NCBI RefSeq assembly: GCF_000002425.4
Contig: NC_037265.1
Location: forward strand, 4,090,814-4,154,813
Direction: 5' to 3'
Origin: Physcomitrium patens
Taxonomy: Eukaryota; Streptophyta; Bryopsida; Funariales; Funariaceae
Length of the DNA stretch: 64,000 bases
Shown: piece by piece, positions 23,551 through 35,771 of the stretch
How the letters are laid out: each line of letters starts with the position of its first letter
Position numbering within the stretch: position 1 is the stretch's first letter
Position numbers and translations under genes: made by a program
Notes under the pieces: model-generated
Seen by the model: only the letters and a program-made list of their open reading frames with translations
What the model was told of the DNA's origin: nothing
The model's database searches: none

Positions 23551-24576
23551 CTATTGTGGCTGGGCATCCTCGTTTTCCTGAATAAATGTGCCCCTAGTCT
23601 TGATAATACGTCGATTTTGCTTCTTGGGGTAGTTTCCAACTTTGTGGCCTTCTTCACCGCAATACAAGCATAGACCTTCTTCCATACGCCGTTTTTTTTC
23701 GTCTAGAGTAAGAGATTTGACACGTACCGCATCAATTTGCATGTCTTCTACCTCTGAATGTGAATTCATGCTGCTTGCCGACATAGTTGGGATGTGGCGA
23801 ACCGTATGTTGTCTTGAACGTTGGTCTTTGCGAGGTTGGAATAGGCGATTATCGCACTTCACAGCTTGGCTAATAGCTTCGTTGAGCGTTTGCAGATTAA
23901 GAAGAGTTAACAGCAAATCCTTCACATCGTCCCTTAAATCCCAATAGAATTGACTCATCAATGCTTCTTCGTTCCAATTGATGTCGCATGCTAATTGCCT
24001 GAAGTCCAATGCATAGATTGATGTAGAACGCATCCCTTGTTGTAGTGATCGGATCTTTGTTGTAGCCCATCGAACCTTGTCGTGTTCACCAAATGTTTCC
24101 GCAAACGCCTCCAAAAAGGTTTCAAAGTTGTTTAGTATGGACGATCGTTTCTCAAACAAAAGAGCAAACCATGATAGAGCTTGTCCTGTAACTAAGGTTC
24201 CAACAAGCCCAACACGTGACTCCTTCGTTGAAAAGCGTTCGGGTTATAAAACTGTTATCAACTTGATTTGGTTGACGAATCCTCGAAACTTGGAACGCGT
24301 ACCATCGAACTTGTCTGGAAGGCTAACTCGGGGCTCCTTATGTTGTAGAACTAGTGGTTCTTGTCGAACCTGAGGTAAAGTTGTTTCTCCAAGTACCAAA
24401 ATTTGAGGCTGGTGTAGTTTAGATTGTGTTATCCCAGATGTTCCATCATTATGAAGCCTTGCCACGACTCCTTCAATCTCTACAGTTCTTTGCGATAACG
24501 TAGCGAGGGCATTCATGATAGCATCTAACTTGGACTCTGAACTTTCCGTCATACTAATGTCTTGACTCCCGGCCAT
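23551..24576 (-). pseudogene. Element 1 gag (capsid/nucleocapsid), one internal stop
   Basis: A single minus-strand frame from ATG at 24576 to TAG at 23551, interrupted by one TAA at about 24244. The capsid-like region (SLPDKFDGTRSKFRGFVNQ, then the retrotransposon-gag segment around FGEHDKVRWATTKIRSL) is followed by a zinc knuckle CLYCGEEGHKVGNYPKK. The fourth zinc ligand is tyrosine (TAC) where a cysteine (TGC) is expected, so zinc binding should be impaired. The TAA is consistent with CAA changed by a single C-to-T transition. ORF position directly after the 5' LTR untranslated leader supports gag. Confidence 0.88.
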
Positions 24577-24819
24577 TCTAAGAGAAGGACAGAAATGACT
24601 CTACAAGAAGACAATATTGGTTTAGAGGAGGGTACTCTGCAACTTCTAAAATGCCTTAAGAGCTTCAAGAAAAGGGGTAATCCACTCTCTCCAAGAAGAA
24701 TAAGACTCCAATATTGTAACAAAAGAAGTATCAGTTTAGAGGAGGGTAATCCGCACCCTCTAAAATGCTAGTACACTTCCAAGCAGAGGGGTAATCCACA
24801 ATCTAACAAAGAAGAACTA

Positions 24820-24831
24820 GCTCTGATATCT
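24820..24831 (-). other. Primer-binding-site-like sequence, displaced from the LTR
   Basis: The minus strand reads AGATATCAGAGC, which matches 10 of 12 bases of the initiator-methionine tRNA primer site TGGTATCAGAGC. It lies 24 bases inside the LTR edge instead of 0-5. One of the two mismatches is a G-to-A change. Confidence 0.45.
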
Positions 24832-25018
24832 GAGTTGAGTGAAGTTTCGACAAACTGTCACGGACACAGAATACAGACTTGATATCTACCAAGAAGTTCA
24901 AGAAGAACTGGCAAGAATTAGATTAATCAGATGAATACAAGAACAATACCAGAGAGGTGAGCTAGAGCTCCAAGAGATGTGTTGTCGAGACTGAAGAACT
25001 CTTCAGCCTCGATTCCAA

Positions 25019-25024
25019 TATATA
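25019..25024 (-). promoter_or_regulatory. Probable TATA box of element 1 5' LTR
   Basis: TATATA on the minus strand in the context AGTATATATTGG, just downstream of the GAA/TTC arrays. The 3' LTR has a weaker version with one substitution. Confidence 0.55.
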
Positions 25025-25035
25025 CTCCTATTTAG

Positions 25036-25232
25036 GAAGCTTCTCAAGCAACTTCTACCAACTAGGAAGCTTCTAGAAGGTTCCAGAGACTTGCTTCTAG
25101 AAGGTTCTAGAAACTTATCTCTAAAAGGTTCTAAGGACTATGTCTCTAACATCTTCTATCAACTAAGAAGCTTCTAGAAGATTCCAAAGACTTGCTTCTA
25201 GAAGGTTCTAGAAACTTGTCTCTAGAAGGTTC
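25036..25232 (-). promoter_or_regulatory. Heat-shock-element arrays in U3 of element 1 5' LTR
   Basis: Alternating GAA and TTC triplets spaced by exactly two bases, the binding pattern of heat-shock factors. Runs seen on the plus strand: 25066-25088 (GAA, TTC, GAA, TTC perfect, then GAG), 25095-25112 (TTC, GAA, TTC, GAA), 25167-25184 (GAA, TTC, GAA, TTC), 25196-25213 (TTC, GAA, TTC, GAA), and pairs at 25036-25043 and 25225-25232. They lie upstream, in minus-strand orientation, of the TATA box at 25019-25024, where an activator should sit. Binding or heat response is inferred, not shown. Confidence 0.75.
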
Positions 25233-25257
25233 TAAGGACTATGTCCCTAACACTAGC

Positions 25258-26582
25258 AAATAAGGTCACCGTCAAATAAACCACGACCTTAGCCTTAGTT
25301 GTGAGTAGCAAAATCAAGGTGCTCATTGCAAAGGTGTTTTGATCTTGAATGAAGGCATTTGTACTCGTAAGAGCTAGACACTAAGATTCGTAAATAACCA
25401 AATTCAGGGCACTATAAACCATTGCCAAAGTCTTTGCATTGTACGGACCTTGCACTTTATACAATGAGACCAACAATTGAATTAAGCTAGGTTTTTCATT
25501 AAATTAGGAAGGTGTTGAGTCCTCGCAACCATGTTACAATGGTAGAGATTACTTTTACAATGTCATCAAGAGCAAGCAATACCACATACCAAGAAGAAAG
25601 AAGAACACATATAAGTTGCTTTTATACAAGATATTCGTAGATTACTAAGTGTCTTTGTTACAAAAAATTGAATAATTTTTTTAATGGATGATGACTATGT
25701 ATTCATGAATTTTAGGCATATACAATCCATCCTCTCAATGAGATTGAACTGCTAGCAAAGATAAGTGACGAGGCTTATCAAGATGTTGACAAATTGGTCA
25801 TCAATTAACTTGATGTACTCAACTTAGACCTCAAGGTCAAATTCATGCAAAACACACCACACCTCCACAATTCTATCAATAGCTATCTTGACCATCCTTG
25901 TTGAAACATTAAAAAGTCATTCACTTTCTATTTGTGTTAATTCTAATAAGTTGTGTCGTCTATTTTGGAGTAACAACATCCAATAGTTTTGAATGTACTA
26001 CAAAGATTCCTTTAGTTGTCTTGTAATTGAAAAAAAAATGGCAAAAAGATGGAGGTTGTGCAACTTCAATTGATACTCAAATCAAACTCAAAATTTAAGA
26101 TATAAGGTGCCTTATTTTGAATTGATATTAAGAGTGAGCAATAATGCCCACTAGATGCTGAAGAGCTCTATAAGTTTATATGAACTCACAACACAAACCA
26201 CCCTTACAAACAATGTTGCATGATCTTCATTGCATCCATTGAAGCACTCTATGTACAACATGGTCTTGGTGATATCTATAAGACGTGTTGTCATTCAAAA
26301 TGAAGCTCTACACAAGACAAAGCTAATTAGGATACAAAACTAATCACAAATATTTGATTTCTACCTTGTATACTTTGTGATTCAAATCTTGCTTTCTATA
26401 GAGCTCAACTTGATCGTTGTTTGCATCTTCAAACAATTTTAAAATTGATAATGTCCATTCATGTATCAATGTAGATTTCATATCATTGACATTAAATAAT
26501 GTGTCATCAATAACTACATCTATAATACATCAACTGATTATAAATATGAGTATTTTCTTGATGTTGAAATAAGTTGTGAGGG
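25258..26582. other. AT-rich intergenic DNA between elements
   Basis: Continuation of the target DNA right of element 1. No ORF with a recognised motif, no LTR ends and no RNA gene seen. Confidence 0.5.
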
Positions 26583-26904
26583 TGTCAAGGACAAGAACTC
26601 AAAGAAGATATATAAGCAAGTGAGAAATGAATCAAATAGAGATAAAAAACTAAAAATAAGAAAATAAATATATTCAATAAAAAATTGAAATGACTATTAT
26701 CAAAGTATAATATAGTATAGATATTTGTATAGGGATAGATAGTTAGAACAATGGAAGTTTTTAGAATTGGAATTAGATTAGTAGATCAGGTAGGACCTAT
26801 TGTGGAATATTTTAGAATAAATTTAGGACAGTTATTTAAGTGGGATCCACCATATAATCTTCTAGAAAAGACTTAGGGTGGTTATCTAGGTAGGACCTAC
26901 CATA

Positions 26905-26970
26905 GAACCTTCTAGAAGGAATTTAAGGCAGTTATCTAAATAAAATCTACTATCTAAGAATATTCTAGAA
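26905..26970 (+). promoter_or_regulatory. Heat-shock-type elements in U3 of element 3
   Basis: Two perfect three-pentamer arrays: GAA-TTC-GAA at 26905-26917 and again at 26958-26970. A pair lies at 26860-26867 and a near match at 26804-26816. All are upstream of TATAAATA at 26993-27000. The family is different from element 1, but the placement is the same. Confidence 0.6.
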
Positions 26971-26992
26971 AATCCAAGGTAATAAAATAAAA

Positions 26993-27000
26993 TATAAATA
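26993..27000 (+). promoter_or_regulatory. TATA box of element 3 5' LTR
   Basis: TATAAATA in the LTR, about 23 bases after the last GAA/TTC array. The 3' LTR has the same motif. Confidence 0.6.
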
Positions 27001-27258
27001 GGACTGGCCATGGCATTTTAGGACATCTAGTTAGGTATGGCTTTGGATTGTTTTTCTTAATATAATTGGATTTTATATCTTTCTATTTTGTTCTGTTCTA
27101 TCTTAATTTTCATTGCTTAGATTTGTCTTCCATGTCTCATTTTGTATAATTTTGTTTAGTTTTATTTTGGTCTAGTTTGTCCTATCTTCTGATGAGGTTT
27201 TATGTTGCTACGAATTTCAAGGGTCTTTGACATGTAAGATAGAGTGGTCTTATTTCAT

Positions 27259-27270
27259 TGGTATCAGAGC
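27259..27270 (+). other. Primer binding site of element 3
   Basis: TGGTATCAGAGC, complementary to the 3' end of initiator-methionine tRNA, one base after the LTR end. Confidence 0.9.
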
Positions 27271-27442
27271 GAGTGTTAGATTGTTTACTTTTGGTAGAGT
27301 GATAATAGTCATCATTTACTCGAGGATCAATTATTGTAGTCATATTGGGTACTGTATTGAAGCTACCAAGAGCTACTCTTAAAAAATTAATTAGGAGATG
27401 AAAAGGCATTATAATAGTAGAATCTAGTAAAAAAATTACAAT

Positions 27443-28290
27443 ATGAAAGATATGGCGGAGCAATCCCAGATGGAAATTCAAATACAACACATCTTAGGCC
27501 TAATAGCTACTTTGCAAGGGCAAATAGAAGCCTTGAAGACAAGAGAGTCAACATTTGTTAGGCTGAAATTGAATAAGCTTAGTACATACTCTGAGACTTC
27601 AAGACAAGAAGATGTATGTCAATGGCTCTTCAACGTGCAATAACACCTCTAACTATCTAGAGCAAATACCACTGAAGGAATTATATATGCAGCAAATTAT
27701 TTGAAAGATGCGGCAGCCATTTGGTGGTGACATTGAATTCAAAGCTATAGAGCTCAAGGTAAATTTTATATTTAGAAGGAATTTGAGACCAAGTTTAAGA
27801 ATCAATTTTGGCCCATCAATGCAAAAAAGATAGCACACAATCAGATGGAAAATCTTACATAATCTAAGTTGGTGCAAGATTATGTCTCCCAATTCAAGTT
27901 CCTATGTCTCTAAATTGGTAATGTTTTCAAGACAGAGATGATAGATCGATTCCTATGAGATTTGAAACATGGTGTCCAATGAAAAGTAGAGCTAAGGAAT
28001 CCACCAACATTCAAAGATGTAATTTAAATTGCAAAGAAGGTCGATGCAATAGATTTCAAAAATCATAGAACATGACTTATAGCACAAAGTCTTATGCTGC
28101 CATCTAATACTATGGCACAACAACCAACGCCAATGGGGATTGATGTCCTACAAGGATCATTGATACTACAAAGATAAAAAATATTGGTCCAAAAGGAATT
28201 ATATTTTTATTATCGAGAATTAGGCCATCACAACAGAGGTTGTTCAAAAAGTCAAAATTCAAGCACCAGCAACACAAGGTAGGTTCATAG
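27443..28290 (+). pseudogene. Element 3 gag remnant
   Basis: The frame opens at 27443 (MKDMAEQSQMEIQIQHILGL) and can be followed through many stops: KFLCL, then DLKHGVQ, KVELRNPPTFKDV, IAKKVDAIDF. It ends in a zinc-knuckle relic in which two of the three expected cysteines are tyrosine (YFYYRELGHHNRGC). At two positions a TGA stands where the gag consensus leads me to expect tryptophan. Not translatable as it stands. Confidence 0.75.
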
Positions 28291-28449
28291 TCTCAAAACT
28301 CACTAAGTCCATAATGAGACATAGGATGAAAATTGAACTCCCTAGTAAAGGCGCCAGAGGTTAGTACTAGGGATAGCTATTTTCTCTATGTGACAAATTG
28401 TATGACCTTTGATAGCTAATAAAAGAATCAATTGGTGCATCTAATAGAC

Positions 28450-29390
28450 TATTAAGAGGACAACCATGTCCAGTGCTTTTAGATTGTGGTTCTATAAAAA
28501 ATTATATCTCAACCAAAATTATTGACCAACTTGGAATTAAAACTAAGGCAATCAAAGAAAGAAGTATATACCTTTCAGATGAATGAAAAAATGTATTGAG
28601 TGAAACATATGAAGAAGAAATCTTAAAGTTGACTGACATCTAAGTCTTAAGAGAGAGATTCAAAGTGACAAAATTAAGATATGATGTTATCCTTGGTATA
28701 CCATAGCTAGAGATAGGAAATAAGTAAGATGATTGGATAGCAAGGACAACCTCTTTTAAAGATAGTGGATGTAAGGTGACTCTTTGTACCTTTGTATTAA
28801 GTGAAGATGAAAGACAATCTACAACCAAAGACTTATTTATAAAGACAATCTTTATAAAGAAATAAATATAATATAAGTAATCAATATATATGGTGGTTCC
28901 AAATCTTGCATCAATAGTAGACAAGAGAGCCAAAGGAGCAGAAGAAGTAGAATAATTTATATTAGAATATTATGATGTCTTTCCAACCGACCTATCTATT
29001 GGCGTGCTTCTTAATAAAGGTGCCCCCTTTTAAATAGAATTATTGCCTAGAATCAAATAGAATCAAATAGAACTTTTGTCACATGTTTGGATCCATCTAA
29101 TCTTTCATATTTAGCAACTAAAAGATATTCATATTAAGCCAAAGGACTTTTTGGATTGACACCAATGACTACCACCACCAATTGTAGTTGATGATCAATA
29201 AGAATATAAAGTAGATAGCATTTTGAAGCATTGATACCTTTATCATGGCAGTGGCAGTGGATGTCTACAACTTTACTACAAAGTACTTTTGAAAGATTAT
29301 TCCATTCACAGTGCAATGTGAAAACCTATACAAAACCTCACTCATTGCCAAGAAACAAATTGTAGATACCAACGGGAGCAAAATGAGGAC
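28450..29390 (+). pseudogene. Element 3 pol remnant: protease, RT start, chromodomain end
   Basis: Protease active-site region PVLLDCGSIKNYIS near 28480-28520 (DCGS where DSGS is usual). The linker to RT is at about 28960 (EYYDVFPTDLSIGV). Near 29040-29070 a short tandem repeat (AATCAAATAG twice) marks the point where sequence jumps to the end of integrase (an IHLIFHI motif, then QLKDIHIK) and a chromodomain-like end (EYKVDSILKH, YYKVLLKDYSIHSAM). Several kilobases of RT, RNase H and integrase core are therefore absent. Confidence 0.65.
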
Positions 29391-29400
29391 GTTTTGTATT

Positions 29401-29417
29401 AGTGGAAGGGAATTAAG
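29401..29417 (+). other. Polypurine tract of element 3
   Basis: AGTGGAAGGGAATTAAG directly before the TGTAACAAGG start of the 3' LTR. Confidence 0.7.
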
Positions 29418-29913
29418 TGTAACAAGGTATAGATAAGATATTTGTGTAGGGATAGATAGTTAGCACTATAGAAGTTTTTAGAATTAGTAGACCATGTAGG
29501 ATCTATCATAGAATATTCTAAAAAGAATTTAGGGTGGTTATTTAGATAGGGTCTATCATAGAACCTTCTAAAAAGAATCTAAGGTGGTTACCTAAATGGG
29601 ATCTACTACCTAAGAACATTCTAGAAAGTCCAAGGTGGTAAAACAAAGTATAAATAAGAATGGCTAGGGCCTTTTGGAGTATATAGTTACATATGGCTTT
29701 GGACCTTTTCTCTTAATACAATTGGATTTTATATCTTTTTGTTTTATTTTGTTTTTTTCTAATTCTTGCTGCTCAATTTTGTTTTTAGTGTTCAATTTTG
29801 TTTAATTTTGTTCAGTTTTATTTTGATCTATTTTGTCCTACTTTGTGATGAGATTTTATGTTGATGTGGATTAGAAGGATCTTGGATACTTAAAATAGAT
29901 TGGTCTTATTTCA
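29418..29913 (+). repeat. Element 3, 3' LTR (496 bp)
   Basis: TGTAACAAGG...CTTATTTCA, colinear with the 5' LTR and followed by target duplication CAAAG (29914-29918). It is 56 bp shorter than the 5' copy and clearly diverged, so insertion is not recent. Confidence 0.88.
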
Positions 29914-30109
29914 CAAAGGCTAGAAAACTAGAGACTCTTAAAATTAGACTAAAAACAAAAAAACTTTGACAAGAAAGAATAAAATACTCACTCTTGCCTC
30001 TATATATACTATCTATCTAAAAGCTACGTGACAACATTCTATAGGACCTATAACACATATCTAATTTACAAGACTCATGTTTAACTTGTAAGACAAATTT
30101 CTTATAAAT

Positions 30110-31216
30110 TATCATGGACATACATATTTATCATGATAATTATCTAGATAATAAGAATAGATAGAAGTAAGTCAAGGTAAATAAATATAATAATATCTTG
30201 TTGAAAGCTTTCTAAAAACTTCATAGATGCTAGTTTTCTTTAATACATGTTTATAGGTGTGTCATGGACATACTCATATAAACTAGTAATTACATATATA
30301 AATAGGTAGAAGTAAGTAAAAATAGATAAAAGTAAGTTAATTCTATAGTATTTGATATGGAAGCTTTTTAGAAGCTTTATAGAAATTACTTTGACTTTAT
30401 AGGTGTCTTTAATTGACTTTTTGGATTAGAAATGTGGTCAACAAGTTGGCCATGTGCCACACATGTTGTTAGCTTGAAGACCAAACTAACTATGTTGCCC
30501 ACACATAGAAAAACTTGCCTTGTAAGTCAAGGCATGTGTCCTACAAAGTCAATACTTATTGGAGGTTCTATAGAACGTCGCCACGTAGCCCCTAGTTAGA
30601 TAGTATATATAGAGACAAGAGTGAAGCCTTCTTCACTCTTGTCAACTCCTTTCTTGCTTCTAGTCTAGTTTCAAGGGTCTCTAGTTTTCTTGTCTTTTGA
30701 CAATAGCCATTCCAATTTCTCTTTAAATATACATACTTGTTTATTTATATTTTGTTACCTTTCTTTGAATGAAGGCTCACTTGACTGAATTATTTTTTCA
30801 TCGAGTTCTTATCCTCAACAAGGTGATTGATAGGTTGAAAACTTGGCCAATAAAGAGGCCATGTGTCGACATGTTGTCCACTTATAGTACAAGTTGGAAA
30901 TATGGCGCACACCTAGGAAACTTGCCTTGCAAATTAGACAGGTGTCTTGTAAGTTGGATGCATATTAGAGGTCCTATAGCATGTCGCCACATATTCGTTA
31001 GTTAAGTAGTATATGTAGAGGCAAGAGTGAGGCCTTCTTCACTCTTATCAACTCCTTTCTTGCTTTTTAGTCTAGTTTAAGAGTCTTATGTTTTCTAGTC
31101 TTTGGCAATAGTCATTCTAGTTCCTTGAATATACATACTTTCTTCTATTTTATCAATTTTTTTCTGATATAGATTCCATGACTTCATGCATTTTCTTTGA
31201 GTTTGTGTCCTTGACA
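30110..31216 (-). repeat. Inverted family-B solo LTR, split by a younger copy
   Basis: Reads in the opposite direction to the LTR it sits in. Pieces 30110-30259 and 30826-31216 are colinear with a family-B LTR. Ends TATCATGGAC (for TGTC) and CCTTGACA. The 5-bp duplication TAAAT flanks it at 30105-30109 and 31217-31221. Confidence 0.8.
30260..30820 (-). repeat. Youngest family-B solo LTR in the nest
   Basis: A complete 561-bp LTR, TGTCATGGAC...CCTCAACA, with the 5-bp duplication AGGTG at 30255-30259 and 30821-30825. Very similar to the inverted LTR piece at 56660-57025 and, in reverse complement, to the element 2 LTR at 52283-52841. No internal sequence, so a solo LTR. Confidence 0.9.
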
Positions 31217-31463
31217 TAAATGCACCACATCATTAGCTTGTATTATAAGCTACCAATACGTGTGACATGTGGCTAACTTATTAACCAAGTTTATAATCTA
31301 TCAATTACTTATAAGCATATATAAAGGTGAAACCATGTCTATAAAGCTTCTAGAAAGCTTTTTTAAGAGATATTATCAGATTAACCTACTTTTATCTATT
31401 TTTATTTACTTCTATCTATTCATATTATTTAAGTAATTATAAGTATATTTATGAAAGAGTGTA

Positions 31464-33377
31464 TATTTGAAATTTATGTGATCAAAGAACTATTTCTTTA
31501 AGGTATCAAAAAGGGTGTTGTATTCTATCTATGCTTTGGCATGTTTCAACTTCATGTGCACCATGATGTTGTCAATATGGAAAAGAATTATAAAAAATTT
31601 CATATTTCCTATCTACTTCTATTTATGCCCTATGAGATCAATTTCTTCACAATTGAGCTTCTTACAAAAAAAAGTATCACATAGAGATTACTTGATTTCT
31701 GTTCTCATCTTGTAGGTTTGGCAAGAGGCCAAACTTTGCCTCTACAATGGATTTCTAAGAGGTCTATAGCTCTTTCACCATGGTAAATTTGATGTGCATA
31801 CTTTGACGTGATTGTTGTGACTACAGATTGCGTAATGAGGCACCTTACCTATTGTGCAAAGGAATACCATTGAGCCCTTATTTTAGGACATTTTTTAAAC
31901 CTTATTCTAGGAAAATTAGAGGTTTTTTTGCAAAAAGACCTAATTTAAAGTGGCTTCATGTTGAATCTTGTTATTAGTAACTTTTGTAAATTTAAAAATT
32001 ACCAAAGTAGTGGTAATAGTTGTTTAAAAATGTCTTATTATAAATTTTCACTTGTTTAATCATAATATATATTTTTAAAAATTATAGACTATTTTAGCAA
32101 AATTTATTAATAAAAAAACTATCATAAATTTTTATTTTATTTATTTTTCGAAAAATGCTCAATATATAATGAATTATCAAGAATTATGATATTGAATTAA
32201 GATGAAAAATAAAAGTTGTTATTAATAAATATTTACATATAAAAATAAAAATCCTATTTGAAATTTGACACAATGTACTACTTCAAAATGTATGCTAAAA
32301 TCAAATATGCAAATCAAGCTTTAAAATTAATTCTTAAAAAATAATAGGTTTTATTTTATTTCTTTTATTTCATTTCTTTTAAATAAGAATAGGAAATATT
32401 CAATCCATTAATAGAGTGGAAAAAAATACAACATACTATTTAACTTTTTATACTCAGAGGTTAAATTAAGCTTAAAAGGGACATAAAATAGGTGTTAAAT
32501 TGATCTCATTTACAATTTTGTGAATAATCACACCACACCAAGGTACTCTTAAATTTCATGCAATTACTTGGTTGGTTCTAGAATCTAGTATATGTTTAGC
32601 CATTCATGAGTTATTCCATCTCTTAAACAGGAAACATGCATATTGCAAGTTTTTTTCTAAATTCTTTTTGTGAATTTCCAATATGTGGAATTTAAATCAT
32701 AATATTTTAATTTAACTCAATGATTGGACAATTCCTTTCTAGAATTTTTTTAATATTCAATTTTACAACATCATTACAAAATATATTTAAAAATCACATC
32801 AATAGGAAGTGAAGGATATTCTTCATAAACAATAAATTTCATAACTGAATTTATATCAAAATGTAAGATGGTTCCAAATTATGTCACATTAAGTATATAC
32901 ACTAACCATTTCATTAAGATCAACACACAATTAAAATACCAGGAATACGTGAAACTTAGAAAGGGCAACTCTTGACTTAAGCTTTATGTTCACATGGTCT
33001 TATGGTCTTATGGTCTTTCATTATCTGTGGTTTTTATCTGGAATACACAAGTGCATTGAAGGGCATCTGAAAAAACATATTTCATGAAACTTAAAAGTAT
33101 ATGAAAAAGTAAACCGTAATAAGAAAAGCCGATCAGATTTGTGTTTTCTAAACTTGGCCCCATGTGCTCCCCCATCGCTGGTGCTACCTTGTCGGAGCAT
33201 CGGAGCTGTGAATTCCTCGCGTGGTAGACAAAACCAAATTTTGACGAAAAAGGCATATGCTCCATTTCGACGACGTCGGAGCTCTAGCGATGCACAGCAA
33301 GTTGTCGCCAAGATCGACAACTTTCACACGTATCTGCGGGGGAAGGAGAAGAGAGGAGAATTGTGGTCGTGGTAGCT
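31464..33377. other. AT-rich intergenic region upstream of DPM1
   Basis: No gene recognised. The last 200 bases are less AT-rich and should contain the DPM1 promoter and 5' UTR. Confidence 0.5.

Positions 33378-35771
<2,394 letters not shown>

Larger units (their letters stand above)
17862..25252 (-). mobile_element. Element 1: full-length Ty3/gypsy chromovirus, decayed
   Basis: A 7.39-kb LTR retrotransposon on the minus strand. The LTRs are direct repeats (17862-18181 and 24856-25252) with TG...CA ends, and the element is flanked by an exact 5-bp target duplication CTAGC (17857-17861 and 25253-25257). The order on the minus strand is 5' LTR, gag, protease, reverse transcriptase, RNase H, integrase, chromodomain, an extra ORF, polypurine tract, 3' LTR. 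PR-RT-RNH-INT order plus a C-terminal chromodomain marks a Ty3/gypsy chromovirus. Coding regions carry several nonsense codons and a frame change between gag and protease, so the copy is not autonomous. A second element (20667-22017) interrupts pol. Confidence 0.95.
24856..25252 (-). repeat. Element 1, 5' LTR (397 bp, internally duplicated)
   Basis: Same termini as the 3' LTR and followed by target duplication CTAGC at 25253-25257. It is 77 bp longer because a segment running from CTTCTATCAACTA to GGACTATGT is present twice in tandem. The duplicated part is the U3 region that holds the heat-shock-type pentamer arrays. Confidence 0.93.
26706..27257 (+). repeat. Element 3, 5' LTR (552 bp)
   Basis: Starts TATAATATAG where the 3' copy has TGTAACAAGG (terminal TG changed to TA) and ends TTATTTCA. 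Its U3 has repeated segments of about 60-70 bp, each with a TTCTAGAA palindrome. A TATAAATA box is at 26993-27000. Confidence 0.88.
26706..29913 (+). mobile_element. Element 3: internally deleted chromovirus
   Basis: Plus-strand LTR element of 3.2 kb with LTRs at 26706-27257 and 29418-29913, a perfect initiator-Met tRNA primer site at 27259-27270, and a purine tract before the 3' LTR. It is flanked by the 5-bp duplication CAAAG (26701-26705 and 29914-29918). Internally it keeps gag, protease, the first residues of reverse transcriptase, then jumps to the end of integrase and a chromodomain. The bulk of RT, RNase H and integrase is missing. All coding parts contain stop codons. Confidence 0.88.
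26583..31463 (+). repeat. Old LTR of family B, split by two later insertions
   Basis: Starts TGTCAAGGACAAGAACTC at 26583, the same start as the element 2 LTR at 52283. It is found in three pieces: 26583-26705, then 29919-30109 and 31222 to about 31463. The gaps are element 3 (26706-29913) and a second, inverted family-B LTR (30110-31216). Joining the pieces gives a sequence colinear with the 559-bp element 2 LTR. Its right end is diverged and I could not find its target duplication, so solo LTR versus truncated element is open. Confidence 0.75.

Noticed and set aside
17862-25252. Element 1 as a Ty1/copia element
   Set aside because: Integrase lies after RNase H and a chromodomain ends pol, which is the Ty3/gypsy chromovirus order.
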